Source: Aporrectodea caliginosa (taxonomy: Eukaryota; Annelida; Clitellata; Crassiclitellata; Lumbricidae). From it: a DNA stretch of 64,000 nucleotides. The stretch spans positions 693,501-757,500 of the forward strand of contig JACEVL010005070.1 in NCBI GenBank assembly GCA_020284085.1. Direction: 5' to 3'. Within the stretch, counting starts at the first letter, position 1, and each line of letters begins with the position of its first letter. Under the pieces are notes generated by a model. That model did not search any database. It saw only the letters and a list, made by a program, of their open reading frames with translations, and was not told the origin of the DNA. Below are positions 13,101 through 21,681 of the stretch, one piece after another. Both the position numbers and the translations under genes were made by a program.

Positions 13101-16100
13101 AGTTTTGTAAATTTTACACACCTGATCAGAACATAGCTCTTGATCAATCGCTTATTCTTTGGATAGGTCGTATGCTTTTCAAACAATACTTGCCTGCAAA
13201 ACGCAAGAGGTTCAGCATAAAAAATTTATAATGTTTGTGAAAATTCCGGATATACTTATAGATTTCGGGTTTACATGTCGCACACGGGATTAAAAGGCCG
13301 TCGCAGCGAAAGGGTTAAAGGACTGCTCTTCTTCTATTTGTTCTGTCAGTTCAGTGGCATTATGATAATGCACTACAGAGGTCATTAGATTAGAATGTCT
13401 GTAAACTTGTTTTCGCAACCATATCCACCTAAAGCATCCTAGAAGTAGCTTGCAACTGACGAAGCTGTATAAATTGTCGTACTTACATTACATACATGCA
13501 TACTTGTTAAACTTAGATCTAACATTAGCTTGGCTGTAGGCTGGAATTAACGTGCTAAAGGTCCTGAAGGATTTCATATGATTGCTCAGCTAAAAAGACT
13601 CCAAAAGGTGCCACAGAATTGGGAATTGTCACATGCTTTTGTTATTGTAGGCCTACTTGGAGTTCTTTACTTCCAAAGAAAATGTGGAAGCACTGAAAAC
13701 CGTTCTTAAGAATTTTCCAAATGTCAACTATCATATCATAGACAACTGTGTGAGTATAGATGTTTGCGGAAGTAGTGGCATTATAAGAATAGTCTTATTC
13801 CTCATAAGCACTGATTGTCAGTTAACTACTGTAGTGTCTAGTTCCAGGTTTTCAACAGATCATCTGTGGGCTGCATTGTATTAGGATAACTTCATCATAT
13901 ATGCATGCATATTTAATTATAAACCTAATTGTAATTATACGAGACTGCATTTAATTTAATCTCCAAGTTGTTGATTTGCTTTAACTTATTCCTGGAGTCT
14001 TGCTATAAGACTAAATGTAAGATATTTGCTTTTCAGCTACTTGATAATATGTATAGTAATTATTCTTTGATTTCTGCCACTGAGCAGAATGTAGACTGTT
14101 GTTTGAGTGTGATTGTATATCTGTGTGCTAAGTTTTCTTCTGCATCTGTATGTTTCAGTGTGACACTGATTATACCAACTGCCATGAACATCAGCCGATT
14201 GCTGTCACTTGGGGAATATTTCCTGGAAAGGAAATTGTTCAACCTACTGTAGTTGACCCGGTGGCATTCAAGAGCTGGAAAGTTAGCAATTAGTTTCTTT
14301 TATTTTCATTCCTTACAAATCGAACCAAAGTGTATCGTGGGTGTATCTTTCGGCTTAGTTGCTGTAATTGCATTTCTAATTATAAACTTACATTTATAAA
14401 GTGCCATTTCAAGAACAAACTCATCAGTGGTGCTCTCGACTCAAACCAGTGAAATTACTGTAGAATAATACAGACTTCAGTCGCTTGCAAAACTGTGGAA
14501 GAGACAAACTGAGGAGCTCAAGTCGCAGCTCTTGAGAAGGCGATTCCAGCATAGGCAAGGCTTCTGGACTGAGCTGTAGCAATATGCATATGATGGACAG
14601 TCAGGAGTCCATGGGCAGCCGACCAAAGGGTGCCATGACCCAGGACCGAGGAGACAGAAATGCAGAATCCCTAAGGTATGGTGGGGCAGAGCCAACAAGA
14701 CAATTGTGCATACGGGCTAGAATCTTGAACTGAATACTAGGGCTGTCAAAATTTTAGTAAAATGCAGCCTGGGTACCCGAGACCAATCTGAACGGGGGCC
14801 CGTCAGGCCGTCAGTAAAACAGCCTCCTAATTGGGTATTGATTCCTAGAGTCTAGTTAAATTTCGTAATATGTGTGCTGCATTGATTGACAGCTGTCACC
14901 GGCCAGTCCCGATGGAGGATAGCTTGCGTGGGGACACACATTTCCAGTTAGGCGCAGCATTCTGCAGCGCAGCATTCTGCAGCCCTCATGAACGGGCGCC
15001 GGCATAAACAGCCAATCCCCATCTGCTGTCGGAGGATTTAGCCTTAGACCTCCCACCCAGAGTCTATAGGCGTGGAGGGGCGGCTTGTCTGTCCACCCCG
15101 CCCTTCTTGAATTGGCTTCTCTCAGACCACACGCGAGCGTGAGAACTGTTCAAAATAATTTCTGCCGACGTCAACGCCTTTGTAAGATGTTGTTAAACTC
15201 GGGATTCACCACACAAGTGCATGGTGGACTGTTAGGATGTTACAACGTGGCGCTCCTCTTGAAATACAATTGCCCCCACTCAAGCAATCTTGGGTCGTAG
15301 ACTGCCCCACCACACACGGCTTGGCTGTACAGGCAACAGCCATGTGCCAGCTATTAAGCCGTTAGACTGTAATTAAACAATTGGAATGATGTTTAAGGCA
15401 TTATGCCTCTTCCGCGGGTTTTGAAAATTGATTTACCGGCCCGGGCTCAATCGTTCGAACGGGGGCCCGGAAACGTTTCCGGGCCCCCGTTGACAGCCCT
15501 ACTGATACGCTGCTTGATGGGGAGCCAGTGCAAAGTCATCTGTACATAGGAAGCTATATGGACAAATCTGGGACACCTTCAATAAGACAGGCATCGGTAT
15601 TAAGAACAGAATGAAGCTTTGAAATATTAGCTGGTGAAAGTTCAGCAAAGATATTGTTACCAAAGTCCCACCCTGGTGCAGATAATGGCACAAATTAAAG
15701 TAGTGGCAGCATGAAAGGAGAGACAGCGCCATATAGTGTGGAGCTGATGGAGATGGTAAAAGAATGAGTGGTAGACACTGTTGATACGATCAGTCAAGGG
15801 AGCTCCTGGTCTAAAGATAACTCCAAGATCACGAAACTGTGGAAGAGAAAAGAATGTGCTGGCGTAAAGACAACGTATCGGTCTTAGCAAGCTGAGTGAA
15901 GCTGAGTGTGATGACGAAGCCAGATGAACTGGGTCTTATTATGACAGTGGCGTAACTAGGGGTTCGTGCGCCCGGGGCAAGAATTTCCTGAAAATTTTCT
16001 TTCTCAGTTCCGCCAAAAGTTACTTTTTTAAACTATTTTTCTATTTTTACCTGATTTCTTTCACAAAAAACACATTTTCAGACCTAATTTTGCGCCCCCC

Positions 16101-17111
16101 TGTCCTGCGCCCGGGGGCGGCCGCCCCCTTGCCCCCCTCGTTACGCCACTGTATTACGAGTTAATCGAAGGTGGTTGGAGGTCATGTAGAAATTAAGAGC
16201 AGATATGGCTTCAAGAATCCTCTCTACCAAAGAAGGAGCAACATCTGCCGGGCCATGAGCCAAGGGCTTGGGTGTCAACCACTGAATGACAGCAACACCT
16301 GTAGGAAGGAGAATCTGCCCCAGGTCAGCAGCGTGTAGAATGTATAGGAGAGGGGTTAGGACAGAACCTTGATGAAGACCAAAAGGAATAAAGGACCAGG
16401 CGGAGCATGTGAGCCCAAAAACAACAGAGTGAGAGCGGTCCGAGAGGAAGGACTGAAGCCAAAGAAGGGCAGTATCGCCTATTGTTGGTAAAGGTTGTTG
16501 CCTGTCTTTCTCCAAAATAAGCTATTGTACAAACTGTGCAATAGGAATAAATAACCAGCATTAATTTTTTTATAGGACTAATTATAAATAATTGAGAGTT
16601 TTTCAAAACACAGATGTAAATTCAGATGTGTTGGCATTTAAAACATGAAGTGATAACCAGTCCTTATTGGTTTTTGATTGCAAACATGTAAGTAATATAA
16701 TTACTAAGTAAACTTAATGACGTAAAGAACCCTGTCAGTTACCATCAAATGATGTAATCTACCAATCTCTATAGCAGGACTACCACTGTAATAATAATGT
16801 GAAGTTTCAGCGATTTTTGGCATTGCATTGCAGCCTTGACATCACTGTTATAATATTTGTTGAACATTGTTGTTGTCTCAAATCTGAATTGAGATGTTGT
16901 TGGCGATTTGTGCTGCTAGGACGAAGCCTTTGGACTGTGGCTAAGTGAGTGGGGCAAACTGTACAGTGAAGAATCTCCATCAAGAGGAATCATCCAGCAC
17001 ATAGTGGACGACTACTGTCTCGTGAACCTGGTTGACAACGACTTTCCAAAAGAGTCCTGTCTCTTTCATATCGTTGATTGCATGCTGTCATTAAAGAAAC
17101 GAAAGATGTAG
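904..17111 (+). CDS. MTHFR: Methylenetetrahydrofolate reductase, ten coding exons
   Basis: Reduces 5,10-methylene-THF to 5-methyl-THF with NADPH and FAD in the cytosol, supplying the methyl group for methionine synthesis. Spliced exons 904-1121, 1866-2104, 2412-2528, 3607-3800, 5430-5812, 6267-6450, 9082-9264, 13651-13749, 14159-14281 and 16920-17111 join in frame to 643 codons plus TAG, close to the 656 residues of the human enzyme. Residues about 35-330 form the TIM-barrel catalytic domain, with SVEFFPP (Glu57, matching human catalytic Glu63), YPTGHP, the ITQLFFEAD strand and HFYTLNRE. A linker (about 331-358) and the animal/fungal SAM-binding regulatory domain (359-643) follow, with [16 protein letters not shown] and NLVDNDFP. 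Every intron has GT-AG ends. The first ATG follows CCACG. The residue at the human Ala222 position is Ser218, and an expected Trp at the exon 5/6 junction reads as Leu. The UTRs are not determined. Confidence 0.96.
1651..1721. mobile_element. 71-bp palindromic mini-element with TTAA ends, copy 1
   Basis: TTAA plus CCCTTTAATGACGAGC at the left is mirrored by GCTCGTCGTCAAAGGG plus TTAA at the right, with a ~35-bp non-palindromic centre. TTAA flanks and CCC..GGG tips are piggyBac features. Copy 2 at 5320-5390 has the same length in the opposite orientation. Confidence 0.7.
1866..2104 (+). CDS. MTHFR: MTHFR coding exon 2 (residues 73-152)
   Basis: Acceptor CAACAACAG/CTGCG. Encodes [10 protein letters not shown] through [13 protein letters not shown] to KNILALRG, conserved barrel strands of MTHFR. 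Donor GAG/GTGTGA. Confidence 0.93.
2412..2528 (+). CDS. MTHFR: MTHFR coding exon 3 (residues 153-191)
   Basis: Acceptor TTGCAG/ATCC. Encodes [21 protein letters not shown] and REEFGSYF. It has no ATG of its own, so simple ORF scans miss it. Donor GCTG/GTAATA. Confidence 0.92.
2627..2965 (-). mobile_element. LINE 3' fragment in MTHFR intron 3
   Basis: Contains the dispersed 3'-end motif (ATTTATATAGTGCCTC ... CAGAGGTGCTCCCGACC) seen at the ends of the L2-like LINEs and SINEs elsewhere in the window, followed by degenerate minus-strand sequence. No intact frame. Confidence 0.5.
3010..3160. repeat. Degenerate (CACA/GA)n microsatellite
   Basis: Runs of ACAC, AGAC and AGAG units in intron 3. Overlapping open frames are low complexity. 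Confidence 0.9.
3607..3800 (+). CDS. MTHFR: MTHFR coding exon 4 (residues 192-256)
   Basis: Acceptor ATGCAG/GA. Encodes [10 protein letters not shown], then [15 protein letters not shown] and [10 protein letters not shown]. The Ser codon 3684-3686 lies at the position of human Ala222 (the thermolabile C677T site). Donor CAG/GTTTGT. Confidence 0.95.
3890..4740 (-). mobile_element. Degenerate LINE 3'-region fragments in MTHFR intron 4
   Basis: 3900-4020 and 4280-4330 match, with many differences, the LINE segment at 14400-14560 (shared phrases CTCATCAGTGG, AATACAGACTTCAG and GGCGATTCCAGC). A second tail-like motif occurs near 4497. Too decayed for an open frame. Confidence 0.5.
5320..5390. mobile_element. 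71-bp palindromic mini-element with TTAA ends, copy 2
   Basis: Inverted copy of 1651-1721 with a few substitutions, again bounded by TTAA and with CCCTTTAACGACGAGC inverted tips. Confidence 0.7.
5430..5812 (+). CDS. MTHFR: MTHFR coding exon 5 (residues 257-383)
   Basis: Acceptor TTTCAAG/GCTTAC. Longest exon; encodes the end of the barrel ([10 protein letters not shown]), the linker, and the start of the regulatory domain ([24 protein letters not shown]). To keep frame it must end at 5812 with donor GTTGGT, a weak consensus; the stronger GTAAAC four bases on would shift the frame. Confidence 0.9.
6267..6450 (+). CDS. MTHFR: MTHFR coding exon 6 (residues 384-445)
   Basis: Acceptor TTTGTCAG/GTTGGG. 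Encodes [20 protein letters not shown] and MWGKEL, regulatory domain. Donor AAG/GTGAAC. Confidence 0.92.
6555..6675 (+). mobile_element. tRNA-derived SINE head, degenerate
   Basis: Has a B-box-like GGGTTCGAACTT and an A-box-like region (TAGCCTCTTGATTAGAGC) with roughly tRNA spacing, then SINE-body phrases such as GAGCAAGTCCTTCTG, related to GGGCAAGTCCTTCACT of the SINEs at 11.8 and 60.4 kb. The arms do not pair well enough for a functional tRNA. Confidence 0.5.
6860..7752. mobile_element. Unclassified DNA element with TIRs and 7-bp target duplication
   Basis: Ends are inverted repeats GGCATTCCACGGTAT / ATACCGTGGAATTGCC, flanked on both sides by CATTTGG (6853-6859 and 7753-7759). The interior is AT-rich and carries four copies of a GTAGAGTCCGTAA motif at about 7256, 7269, 7549 and 7715. 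No transposase was recognised, so it is probably non-autonomous. Confidence 0.6.
8067..8816. mobile_element. piggyBac-like element with TTAA ends (tentative)
   Basis: Starts TTAA-CCCTTTGCATGCCA and ends TGGTTTGCAAAGAG-TTAA, an imperfect 14-bp inverted repeat (about 11 of 14). No intact frame is seen. The element type is inferred from the TTAA target and the end sequence only. Confidence 0.4.
9082..9264 (+). CDS. MTHFR: MTHFR coding exon 7 (residues 446-506)
   Basis: Acceptor CTTTAG/GTGACG. Encodes [22 protein letters not shown] and [12 protein letters not shown] of the regulatory domain. Donor AAAG/GTGATG. The preceding intron is 2.6 kb and the following one 4.4 kb, both full of repeats. Confidence 0.95.
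10075..10221 (+). mobile_element. tRNA-derived SINE
   Basis: A-box TGGCCGAGTGG and B-box GGTTCGCTTCC at tRNA spacing, followed by a body (GGTCGGGTCGGTTTATCAG ... AACGTGGAGTAC) and an ACAATACAACAC tail. The same body recurs at 31411-31535. Confidence 0.7.
10178..10849 (-). CDS. Coiled-coil ORF, possible gag-like remnant
   Basis: A 223-codon minus-strand frame from ATG 10849. The N-terminus is acidic, and residues about 45-145 are a Gln/Arg/Glu-rich coiled coil with a repeated ETDQRQH-type heptad. The C-terminal ~15-20 residues read through the adjoining SINE, so the natural end is uncertain. No zinc knuckle, protease or RT motif follows. The context (intron 7 of MTHFR, opposite strand) and coiled coil suggest a retroelement gag fragment, but no family was recognised. 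It could also be a chance frame. Confidence 0.35.
   Translation of the reverse strand: MSEASVNPRRVEEEEDEGRRIVLDSCRGDSQMSDNVLMTDMLEKMDYHFERMDQRQGRTDELILDLIRQLHVTTQKQLETEQRQLDSLTSVMVRLNETDQRQHETDQRQHETAQRQFDTMTSVINRLNEIEREREIGRLDHCLNPDLVESQVIESTSIAPDSGHSSKARYQVDGAADEPRESDGVVTFLPRRSCKINNSRRFRAYILCVVLYSTFIMRPSHPQ
10850..11745. other. Unassigned sequence upstream of the coiled-coil ORF
   Basis: Possibly the leader or LTR of the element that carries the 10178-10849 frame. The minus-strand sequence begins TGTGAGACCG near 11734, and an 18-bp unit (CTTAAGCCTGGATAA-) is duplicated at about 11620-11657. A 238-codon plus-strand frame here is Ser/Arg/Asn-rich without recognisable domains and is probably not a gene. 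Confidence 0.3.
11749..11990 (+). mobile_element. tRNA-derived SINE, full length
   Basis: A-box in GGGGCGCGGTGGTTTAGGGG, B-box GGTTCGAATCCA, a conserved body (GGGCAAGTCCTTCACTCGC, CGGCGTGAAACTCCGATTC), the LINE-like terminal motif GGGGCGCTATAACAAGTG and an (AATAC)n tail. Related copies: 42720-42957 (-), 51715-51836 (-) and 60316-60516 (+). Confidence 0.85.
12112..12237. repeat. 42-bp tandem repeat, three copies
   Basis: Units begin at 12112, 12154 and 12196 (GTCTGATTCAGGATCTG ... AAAGTGCTACCT) and differ by only two or three bases. Confidence 0.9.
12238..12428 (+). mobile_element. LINE ORF2 C-terminal fragment
   Basis: Encodes [20 protein letters not shown] and LLPSSIGLG, matching the conserved LINE end (R-T-V-x-G...GP-x-LWN-x-LP) also seen at 49,540-49,580. 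No RT core is present. Confidence 0.55.
12421..12500 (+). mobile_element. tRNA-derived SINE head
   Basis: GATAGTGTAGTGGTTAGCAT is a strong A-box region as in Asp/Glu-type tRNAs, with a weak B-box-like AGAGGTCAGGGC. The arms are not consistent with an intact tRNA, so a SINE remnant is preferred. Confidence 0.4.
12649..13318 (+). mobile_element. piggyBac element remnant with TIRs, TTAA duplication and transposase fragment
   Basis: TTAA-CCCCTTCGCTGCGA at the left mirrors TCGCAGCGAAAGGG-TTAA at the right with one mismatch. Around 13070-13230 the plus strand encodes a broken piece of a piggyBac (PGBD-type) transposase, including [22 protein letters not shown] and [12 protein letters not shown]; the family normally has DES/DE where this has DQS. 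Stops and frameshifts make it non-functional. It lies in MTHFR intron 7. Confidence 0.7.
13651..13749 (+). CDS. MTHFR: MTHFR coding exon 8 (residues 507-539)
   Basis: Acceptor TTGTAG/GCCTAC, which is itself an instance of the TAGGCCTA palindrome. Encodes [15 protein letters not shown] and [12 protein letters not shown]. Donor TGT/GTGAGT. Confidence 0.93.
13750..14158. other. MTHFR intron 8
   Basis: AT-rich sequence with no repeat or gene recognised. Confidence 0.6.
14159..14281 (+). CDS. MTHFR: MTHFR coding exon 9 (residues 540-580)
   Basis: Acceptor GTTTCAG/TGTGAC. Encodes [29 protein letters not shown] and KSWK. Exactly 41 codons. Donor AAA/GTTAGC. Confidence 0.93.
14738..15501. mobile_element. 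hAT-type MITE (TAGGGCTGTCA ends)
   Basis: Begins TAGGGCTGTCAA and ends TTGACAGCCCTA. GC-rich subterminal palindromes (AACGGGGGCCCG / CGGGCCCCCGTT) sit just inside. Flanks CTGAATAC and CTGATAC- may be a decayed 8-bp target duplication. It splits the minus-strand LINE. Confidence 0.65.
15945..16151. mobile_element. hAT-type MITE, 207 bp
   Basis: CAGTGGCGTAACTAGGGG ... CCCCTCGTTACGCCACTG, 17 of 18 inverted, flanked by TATTATGA / TATTACGA (8-bp target duplication with one mismatch). Internal GCGCCCGGGG motifs are shared with the MITE at 32241-32551. Confidence 0.85.
16920..17111 (+). CDS. MTHFR: MTHFR coding exon 10 (residues 581-643 and stop)
   Basis: Acceptor TGCTAG/GACGAA. Encodes [26 protein letters not shown] and [10 protein letters not shown], ending KKRKM and TAG at 17109-17111. 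Confidence 0.95.
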   Translation, partial: DEAFGLWLSEWGKLYSEESPSRGIIQHIVDDYCLVNLVDNDFPKESCLFHIVDCMLSLKKRKM

Positions 17112-18190
17112 TAATGCTTCTTCTGGTGAGGATCAGCTTAAGTCGTTAGTTTGTTGTCTTGCTGTCTCTCTCTCTCCCTCCATGTCTTACTGTCTCTGGC
17201 TGGGTGTCTGCAGTTGTTTTATATACAATTGTGGTTTGCCTGCCAGATTTCTCTGTCTGGGTTTCTATATAGGAAGAGGCCTGTCTGACTTTTTCATCAT
17301 ATATATATATATATATATAATATTATATATATATATGTATATATTTGACTGGTTCACAGTGAACAAATTATCTTTAAACACCAATAAAACTAATTATATC
17401 CTATTTAACTCGTATGATAAATGACCACCTCTTATAAAGGGAACACTTTCTATAAACAATATCCCCATACCTGAAGTAACCTCTGCTAAGTTTCTTGGTA
17501 TCTATGTTTGACCAATTTCTTACATGGAATGATTGTAATTTCAATATGATATGATAAGAATTCTGTCTAGAATTGCTTATCTTCTACCAACTAACATATC
17601 TTGCTTGAATTGAATAGATCGCAGAGTACATGTATGTACAATCTCATGTTTGTTTAACACACCATCATGTGATCTCGTGCTTGTTTGTTAACTCCGCCAC
17701 TGCTTGTCCATGCCTTAGTGCCAGGCAAGCCTAGATGAAGGAGGAGGGCAACAATAATGATGATTTTATAATCACAGTGTCATTAAACTGAAACTACAAC
17801 TACTACTGCTTGTTTGTTTAAAATGATTACACCATTATGTGATCTCGTGCTTGTTTTTTTTTATATTCCAGGCTTTGTTCGTTAGCAGAGGAATCTAAGG
17901 ACTGTGCAGTTAAATGGCAGATGTCACTTCTGGAATTCTGTGTTGATCTCCAGTGTCGGAAGCAGAACTTCACTTTGTACTTGCTTGTTTTCTATCTTTA
18001 CTCTGCGGGGTAGTAGTTTCTACAGTAGGCAGCTGGTAGGACATTTTAATGCAGTGGATATGTCATTGATTATAAATTAATTGCAAAACCAAGTTTTGTT
18101 CTGTGTACTGATGTCTTACCTCAAATAATATTGCTTACTCAAATTTGAGATTTACCTAATCGGATCTGTCGCATTATGATAGTGTTCTGT
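17112..18190. other. MTHFR 3' flank with LINE scrap and AT microsatellite
   Basis: 17303-17346 is an (AT)n tract. 17342-17600 (+) is a non-LTR RT fragment (WFTVNKLSLNTNKTNYILFN, then KFLGIYV) with stops. The remainder shows nothing recognisable; a duplicated phrase (CATGTGATCTCGTGCTTG) occurs near 17665 and 17835. No poly(A) site could be assigned with confidence. Confidence 0.6.
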
Positions 18191-18720
18191 CGTAATGTCC
18201 CTACAGTTCATGGATTGGGGACAGAATGCATGCCTTTGCCACAGTACCATGTGTAGACGACACACGGGCAAGTGCGTCGGATCGGTAGCAAGCTCTGTAC
18301 AGTTAAATCTTTGTCAGCTTTCCTGCACTCCTAGACCGTCGGCTAGCATACAGCATACAATAAGTACAGTAATGACCAAAATACTGAGCCCTGTGGTGCA
18401 CCAAATGGAACTGGTTTCCAAGCTAAACAGTTTGAGCCCATGGTCACCACCACCATTCGCTCGTCCAAGTAGGCCTTAAACCAGGCCAGACTGACCAACA
18501 GTCTGGCCACCACCCCGCTTGGGACGTCTGCAACATGGCATCCTGTAGGTGCAGATTTTCGTAATGCAAGGTCTGAGGCGGATTGATTCCATGTCTCAAC
18601 CACAACTAAAATGTGAAGATCATGGCGTCGATTATCATGGTTTGTTATATACAACTGTAGGCCTACAATAAAAACTACTTTCATAATAGCAGTCTTACAA
18701 AGTTTAGAAGTGCACATTGA
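18190..18720 (-). mobile_element. L2/CR1-like LINE RT fragment
   Basis: Minus strand encodes DVPSGVVARLLVSLAWFKAYL and PFGAPQGSVF, then LLYLLYAV: palm segment of a non-LTR RT just upstream of where a YADD box would be. Truncated at both ends. Confidence 0.65.
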
Positions 18721-18765
18721 AGCTGGGCAAACATGTTTAAATAATAGCTAGAAGCAAACTAGAAG

Positions 18766-18925
18766 CAGTGGCGGCGCCAGGGGATAGGGGCTTAGCCCCC
18801 TAACTACGGCTCAGCCCCCCCAAGTTGGAAATCACTGCAAATTACAGGGAGGAGGGGACAAAATGGAAGAACTTGGAGCTTTAGCCCCCCCCACCCCCAA
18901 ACCTGAAATCCTGGCGCTTCCACTG
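18766..18925. mobile_element. hAT-type MITE, 160 bp
   Basis: CAGTGGCGGCGCCAGG ... CCTGGCGCTTCCACTG inverted ends, with perfect 8-bp target duplication ACTAGAAG (18758-18765, 18926-18933). Confidence 0.9.
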
Positions 18926-18933
18926 ACTAGAAG

Positions 18934-19171
18934 AGACAAGTTTTCAGTTTAGACCAAAAGATGGTAGGCCTATAAACTACATAGACGCAGGAGAGAGTTG
19001 TGAAAATGGAGGAGAGAGTTCCAGATGGAAGGAACAACAGTATTATTTTACTGTGAATGAACGTTGGCCAAAGACAAGAAACTACAACATTATTTCCAAC
19101 AGATGCTGATCAAAGCGAGGATCGACCTTTAGCAGAGCTACATGGCATAACCATGAAAGATGAGTAGAATC
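18934..19171 (-). mobile_element. LINE ORF2 C-terminal fragment
   Basis: Minus-strand reading gives GQRSFTV... followed by an IWNSLP-like segment, the conserved end of L2/CR1-type ORF2, with stops. Confidence 0.45.
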
Positions 19172-19589
19172 GTTAAAAACAAGCTCTTGTTTACCCTACT
19201 CCCAAGAAACCTAACTTGGATCCTAACCTCTGTCAGAATTACCGCCCGATCTCCAACCTTTCCTTCCTTTCCAAGACTCTTGAACGCCTGGTCTCTCTAC
19301 AACTTCTCCTTTATCTGAACAGTCAGGACTTCTGCCTCCTAGTCAATCAGGCTTCAGGGCTAATCATTCAACTGAAACTGTCCTTCTGTCCCTGCTCTCT
19401 GACATCTACTTCGCTGTTGATAGATCTGAACTTACACTGCTGGCTCTCTTTGATGTCTCTGCTGCCTTTGACATGGTCGACCATGACATTCTGCTGCAAC
19501 GCCTCGAGACCTCCTTTGGCATCAGAGGCCTTCCTCTTCTCTGGCTCCGTTCTTACCTTACTCTCTTCTTCTTTGTTTCTCCTCCGTCA

Positions 19590-20485
19590 GGCCAAGGCCA
19601 ACGATGAGTCCTCAACTTGTCGTCTCCAGAGTTCTCTATCCTTGATTTTTTCCTTTGCTTCTGCAATGTTCATCTTCATTCTCTCCAGATCCTCTCGTAT
19701 ATTATCCATCCATGTCTTTTGTTGTCTTCCTCTACTCCTAGTTCCCTCCACATATCCATCGATGGTAATCTGTCATTGCCCATTCTCATCACATGTCCCA
19801 GCCACTTTAGCCTTTTCTTCCTTATTCTATCGATAATTGTATCTGTCTGTCCTAGTTCTCTTCTAGTCACCTCATTTCTAATCCTATCTCTTTTGCTCCT
19901 GCCCTTTATTCTTCTCAGCCAGCTCATTTCCGTCGTCAAGAGTCTCCTCTCATCCTCCCTCCTCAGGCACCAGCATTCTGAGCCATATAGTAGTACCGGT
20001 ATGACAAAGGTTTCGTATAACTTCAACTTTGTTCTCGTTGATATGCTTTTATCTTTCCAGATCTTATTTAGTTTACCGAACATTGCACACGCTAGAGTAC
20101 TTCTCCGTTTGATGTCTTTTGTGCATCTGGCATCTTCTGTAATAAGCCCTCCTAGATATGCAAACTCGGTTACTTGCTCCAGCTCCTCTCCTCCCAATCT
20201 GATGTCCAGTGCCTCCTGTCCTTTCCCCACTGTCATTGTTTTGGTCTTTTGGGCGTTGATCCTGAGCCCTAGTCTTTTGCTACTGGAATCCACTTTGTTG
20301 GTCAGCTCCTGTAGCTGTAATTTGCTCTCCTCCACAAGGTCTATATCATCCGCGAATCTAAGATTAGGCCTATTGAGTCTTCTGCCTCCTATAATTATTC
20401 CTTCTTCAGCATTATTCAGCGCCAAACTCATTACTAGGCTACTTCCAGTATCAGATTGAATATACGACCGACATTCCAGCCATAT
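19590..20485 (-). mobile_element. RTE-like non-LTR retrotransposon fragment
   Basis: A 251-codon minus-strand frame (20431-19676) covers the RT catalytic LRFADDIDLVEES, then GLRINAQKTKTM, EFAYLGGLITEDA, LYETFVIPVLLYGSECW and WLGHVMRMGN, the RTE-type C-terminus. It lacks the endonuclease and fingers. It lies antisense inside the LINE above. Confidence 0.8.
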
Positions 20486-20494
20486 TCTCTAAAC

Positions 20495-20848
20495 CAGTAA
20501 CTGTCCAACCCGCGGGCCGCATGCGGCCCGCGGGCTGATTCTAAGTGGCCCGCCCCAGCTCCCTAAATATTTGCAATTTCTGTAAAAATGAAGTAAAAGA
20601 CAAAGTCACTGCCTTAATTGCATAGCTATTTGTGCTTGAGCATTTATTTTTTTACTGAACTATTGTAAAGCATGATACACATTCCATACATACACTATTC
20701 ATTATTATTATTATTCCACAATTAATTTTAATACAGTTAATATTTTCAATAAATTTTAGTCGTTGCTTTTGAGTTTAATGGTGCGGCCCTCGGCTTCGAG
20801 AATAACTTCTTCAGTGGCCCGCGGGGTCAAAAAGGTTGGACAGCACTG
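20495..20848. mobile_element. hAT-type MITE, 354 bp
   Basis: CAGTAACTGTCCAACC ... GGTTGGACAGCACTG ends with perfect 8-bp duplication CTCTAAAC (20487-20494, 20849-20856). Internal CCGCGGGCC palindromes and GTGGCCCGCGGGGTC lie near the ends. Confidence 0.9.
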
Positions 20849-21385
20849 CTCTAAACACTCCTCAACTGGCCACCTCTATGCTGACGATGTACAGGCGCTT
20901 GTCCATGGTCCACCCACTGCTCAGCTTGCTCTTACTGGCCGCATTGATGCTCTCTCTCGAGATTTGCACCTCTGGATGTCCTCGAATTGGCTCTCATTGA
21001 ATCCAAATAAAACGCAGCTCATCTGGTTCGGCACTCGTCAACAGCTTAATCTTAAGCTAGATCTCCCTCTTCTTGCAGAGAGAGTCCCGTCCTTCACTTT
21101 TCACTCCAGTGTACGAGATCTTGGCATAGTCCTTTTACCTTACCTTTTCTGAACATATTGGCAATCTTACACGTTCTTCTTACTTCCACCTGAGGCGTCT
21201 TAGAGCAATCCGACGCTCTGTCTCCTCCTCTGTCTTTACCTCTATTGTCCATGCCTTCATCTGCTCTCGGATTGATTACTGTAATTCTCTTTTGGTTGGT
21301 CTCCCAAAGGTTCGTCTCTCTCCTCTTCAATCTGTTCTAAATGCTGAGGCCAGAGCCGCCAGACTAGTGGCCCAACTGCCTCGCT

Positions 21386-21681
21386 GATCCCTAGAGAGTG
21401 ACGCGGGGAGACAATCTCGTCCCCATCCCCGCCCCGCAACAAGTAAGTCTTCCCCATCTCCACCCCATCCCCGCATGGCGTGTCCCCATCCCCGCCCCAT
21501 CCCCGCAGGATTTCTCCCCATCCCCGCAGAACGACATCACATTCCCCGCAAAAAGTTTACACCAATTCAAATTTAAAAAATAACATTTTTTAGCTTACAA
21601 AGCTATTTGTATTGCTGACTGCATTAGTCTGTTATTATCTTATCTACAGTTTGCATTAACCAAGTTCTGACTATTTCTTTC
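21386..21681. mobile_element. Left arm of a GC-rich DNA element
   Basis: GACGCGGGGAGACAATCTCG, then repeated CCCCATCCCCGC. Interrupts the LINE between segments B and C and is cut by LTR element A. The likely right arm is 28473-28690 with ACCGCGGTATTACCGC repeats. The arms do not form a clear long TIR, so the pairing is inferred from position. Confidence 0.45.

Larger units (their letters stand above)
14394..16515 (-). mobile_element. L2/CR1-like LINE fragment, interrupted by two hAT MITEs
   Basis: Three pieces (14394-14737, 15502-15944, 16152-16515) read as one minus-strand LINE. RT motif [20 protein letters not shown] lies near 16330-16390; the thumb/connection region (RDLGVI..., NSVYHSF) lies at 15650-15890; the 3'-end motif TTTATAAAGTGCC is at 14394. 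Many stops. It lies in MTHFR intron 9, opposite the gene. Confidence 0.75.

Noticed and set aside
19617..20459. 280-codon plus-strand Ser/Leu-rich frame
   Set aside because: Antisense shadow of the RTE-like RT frame.
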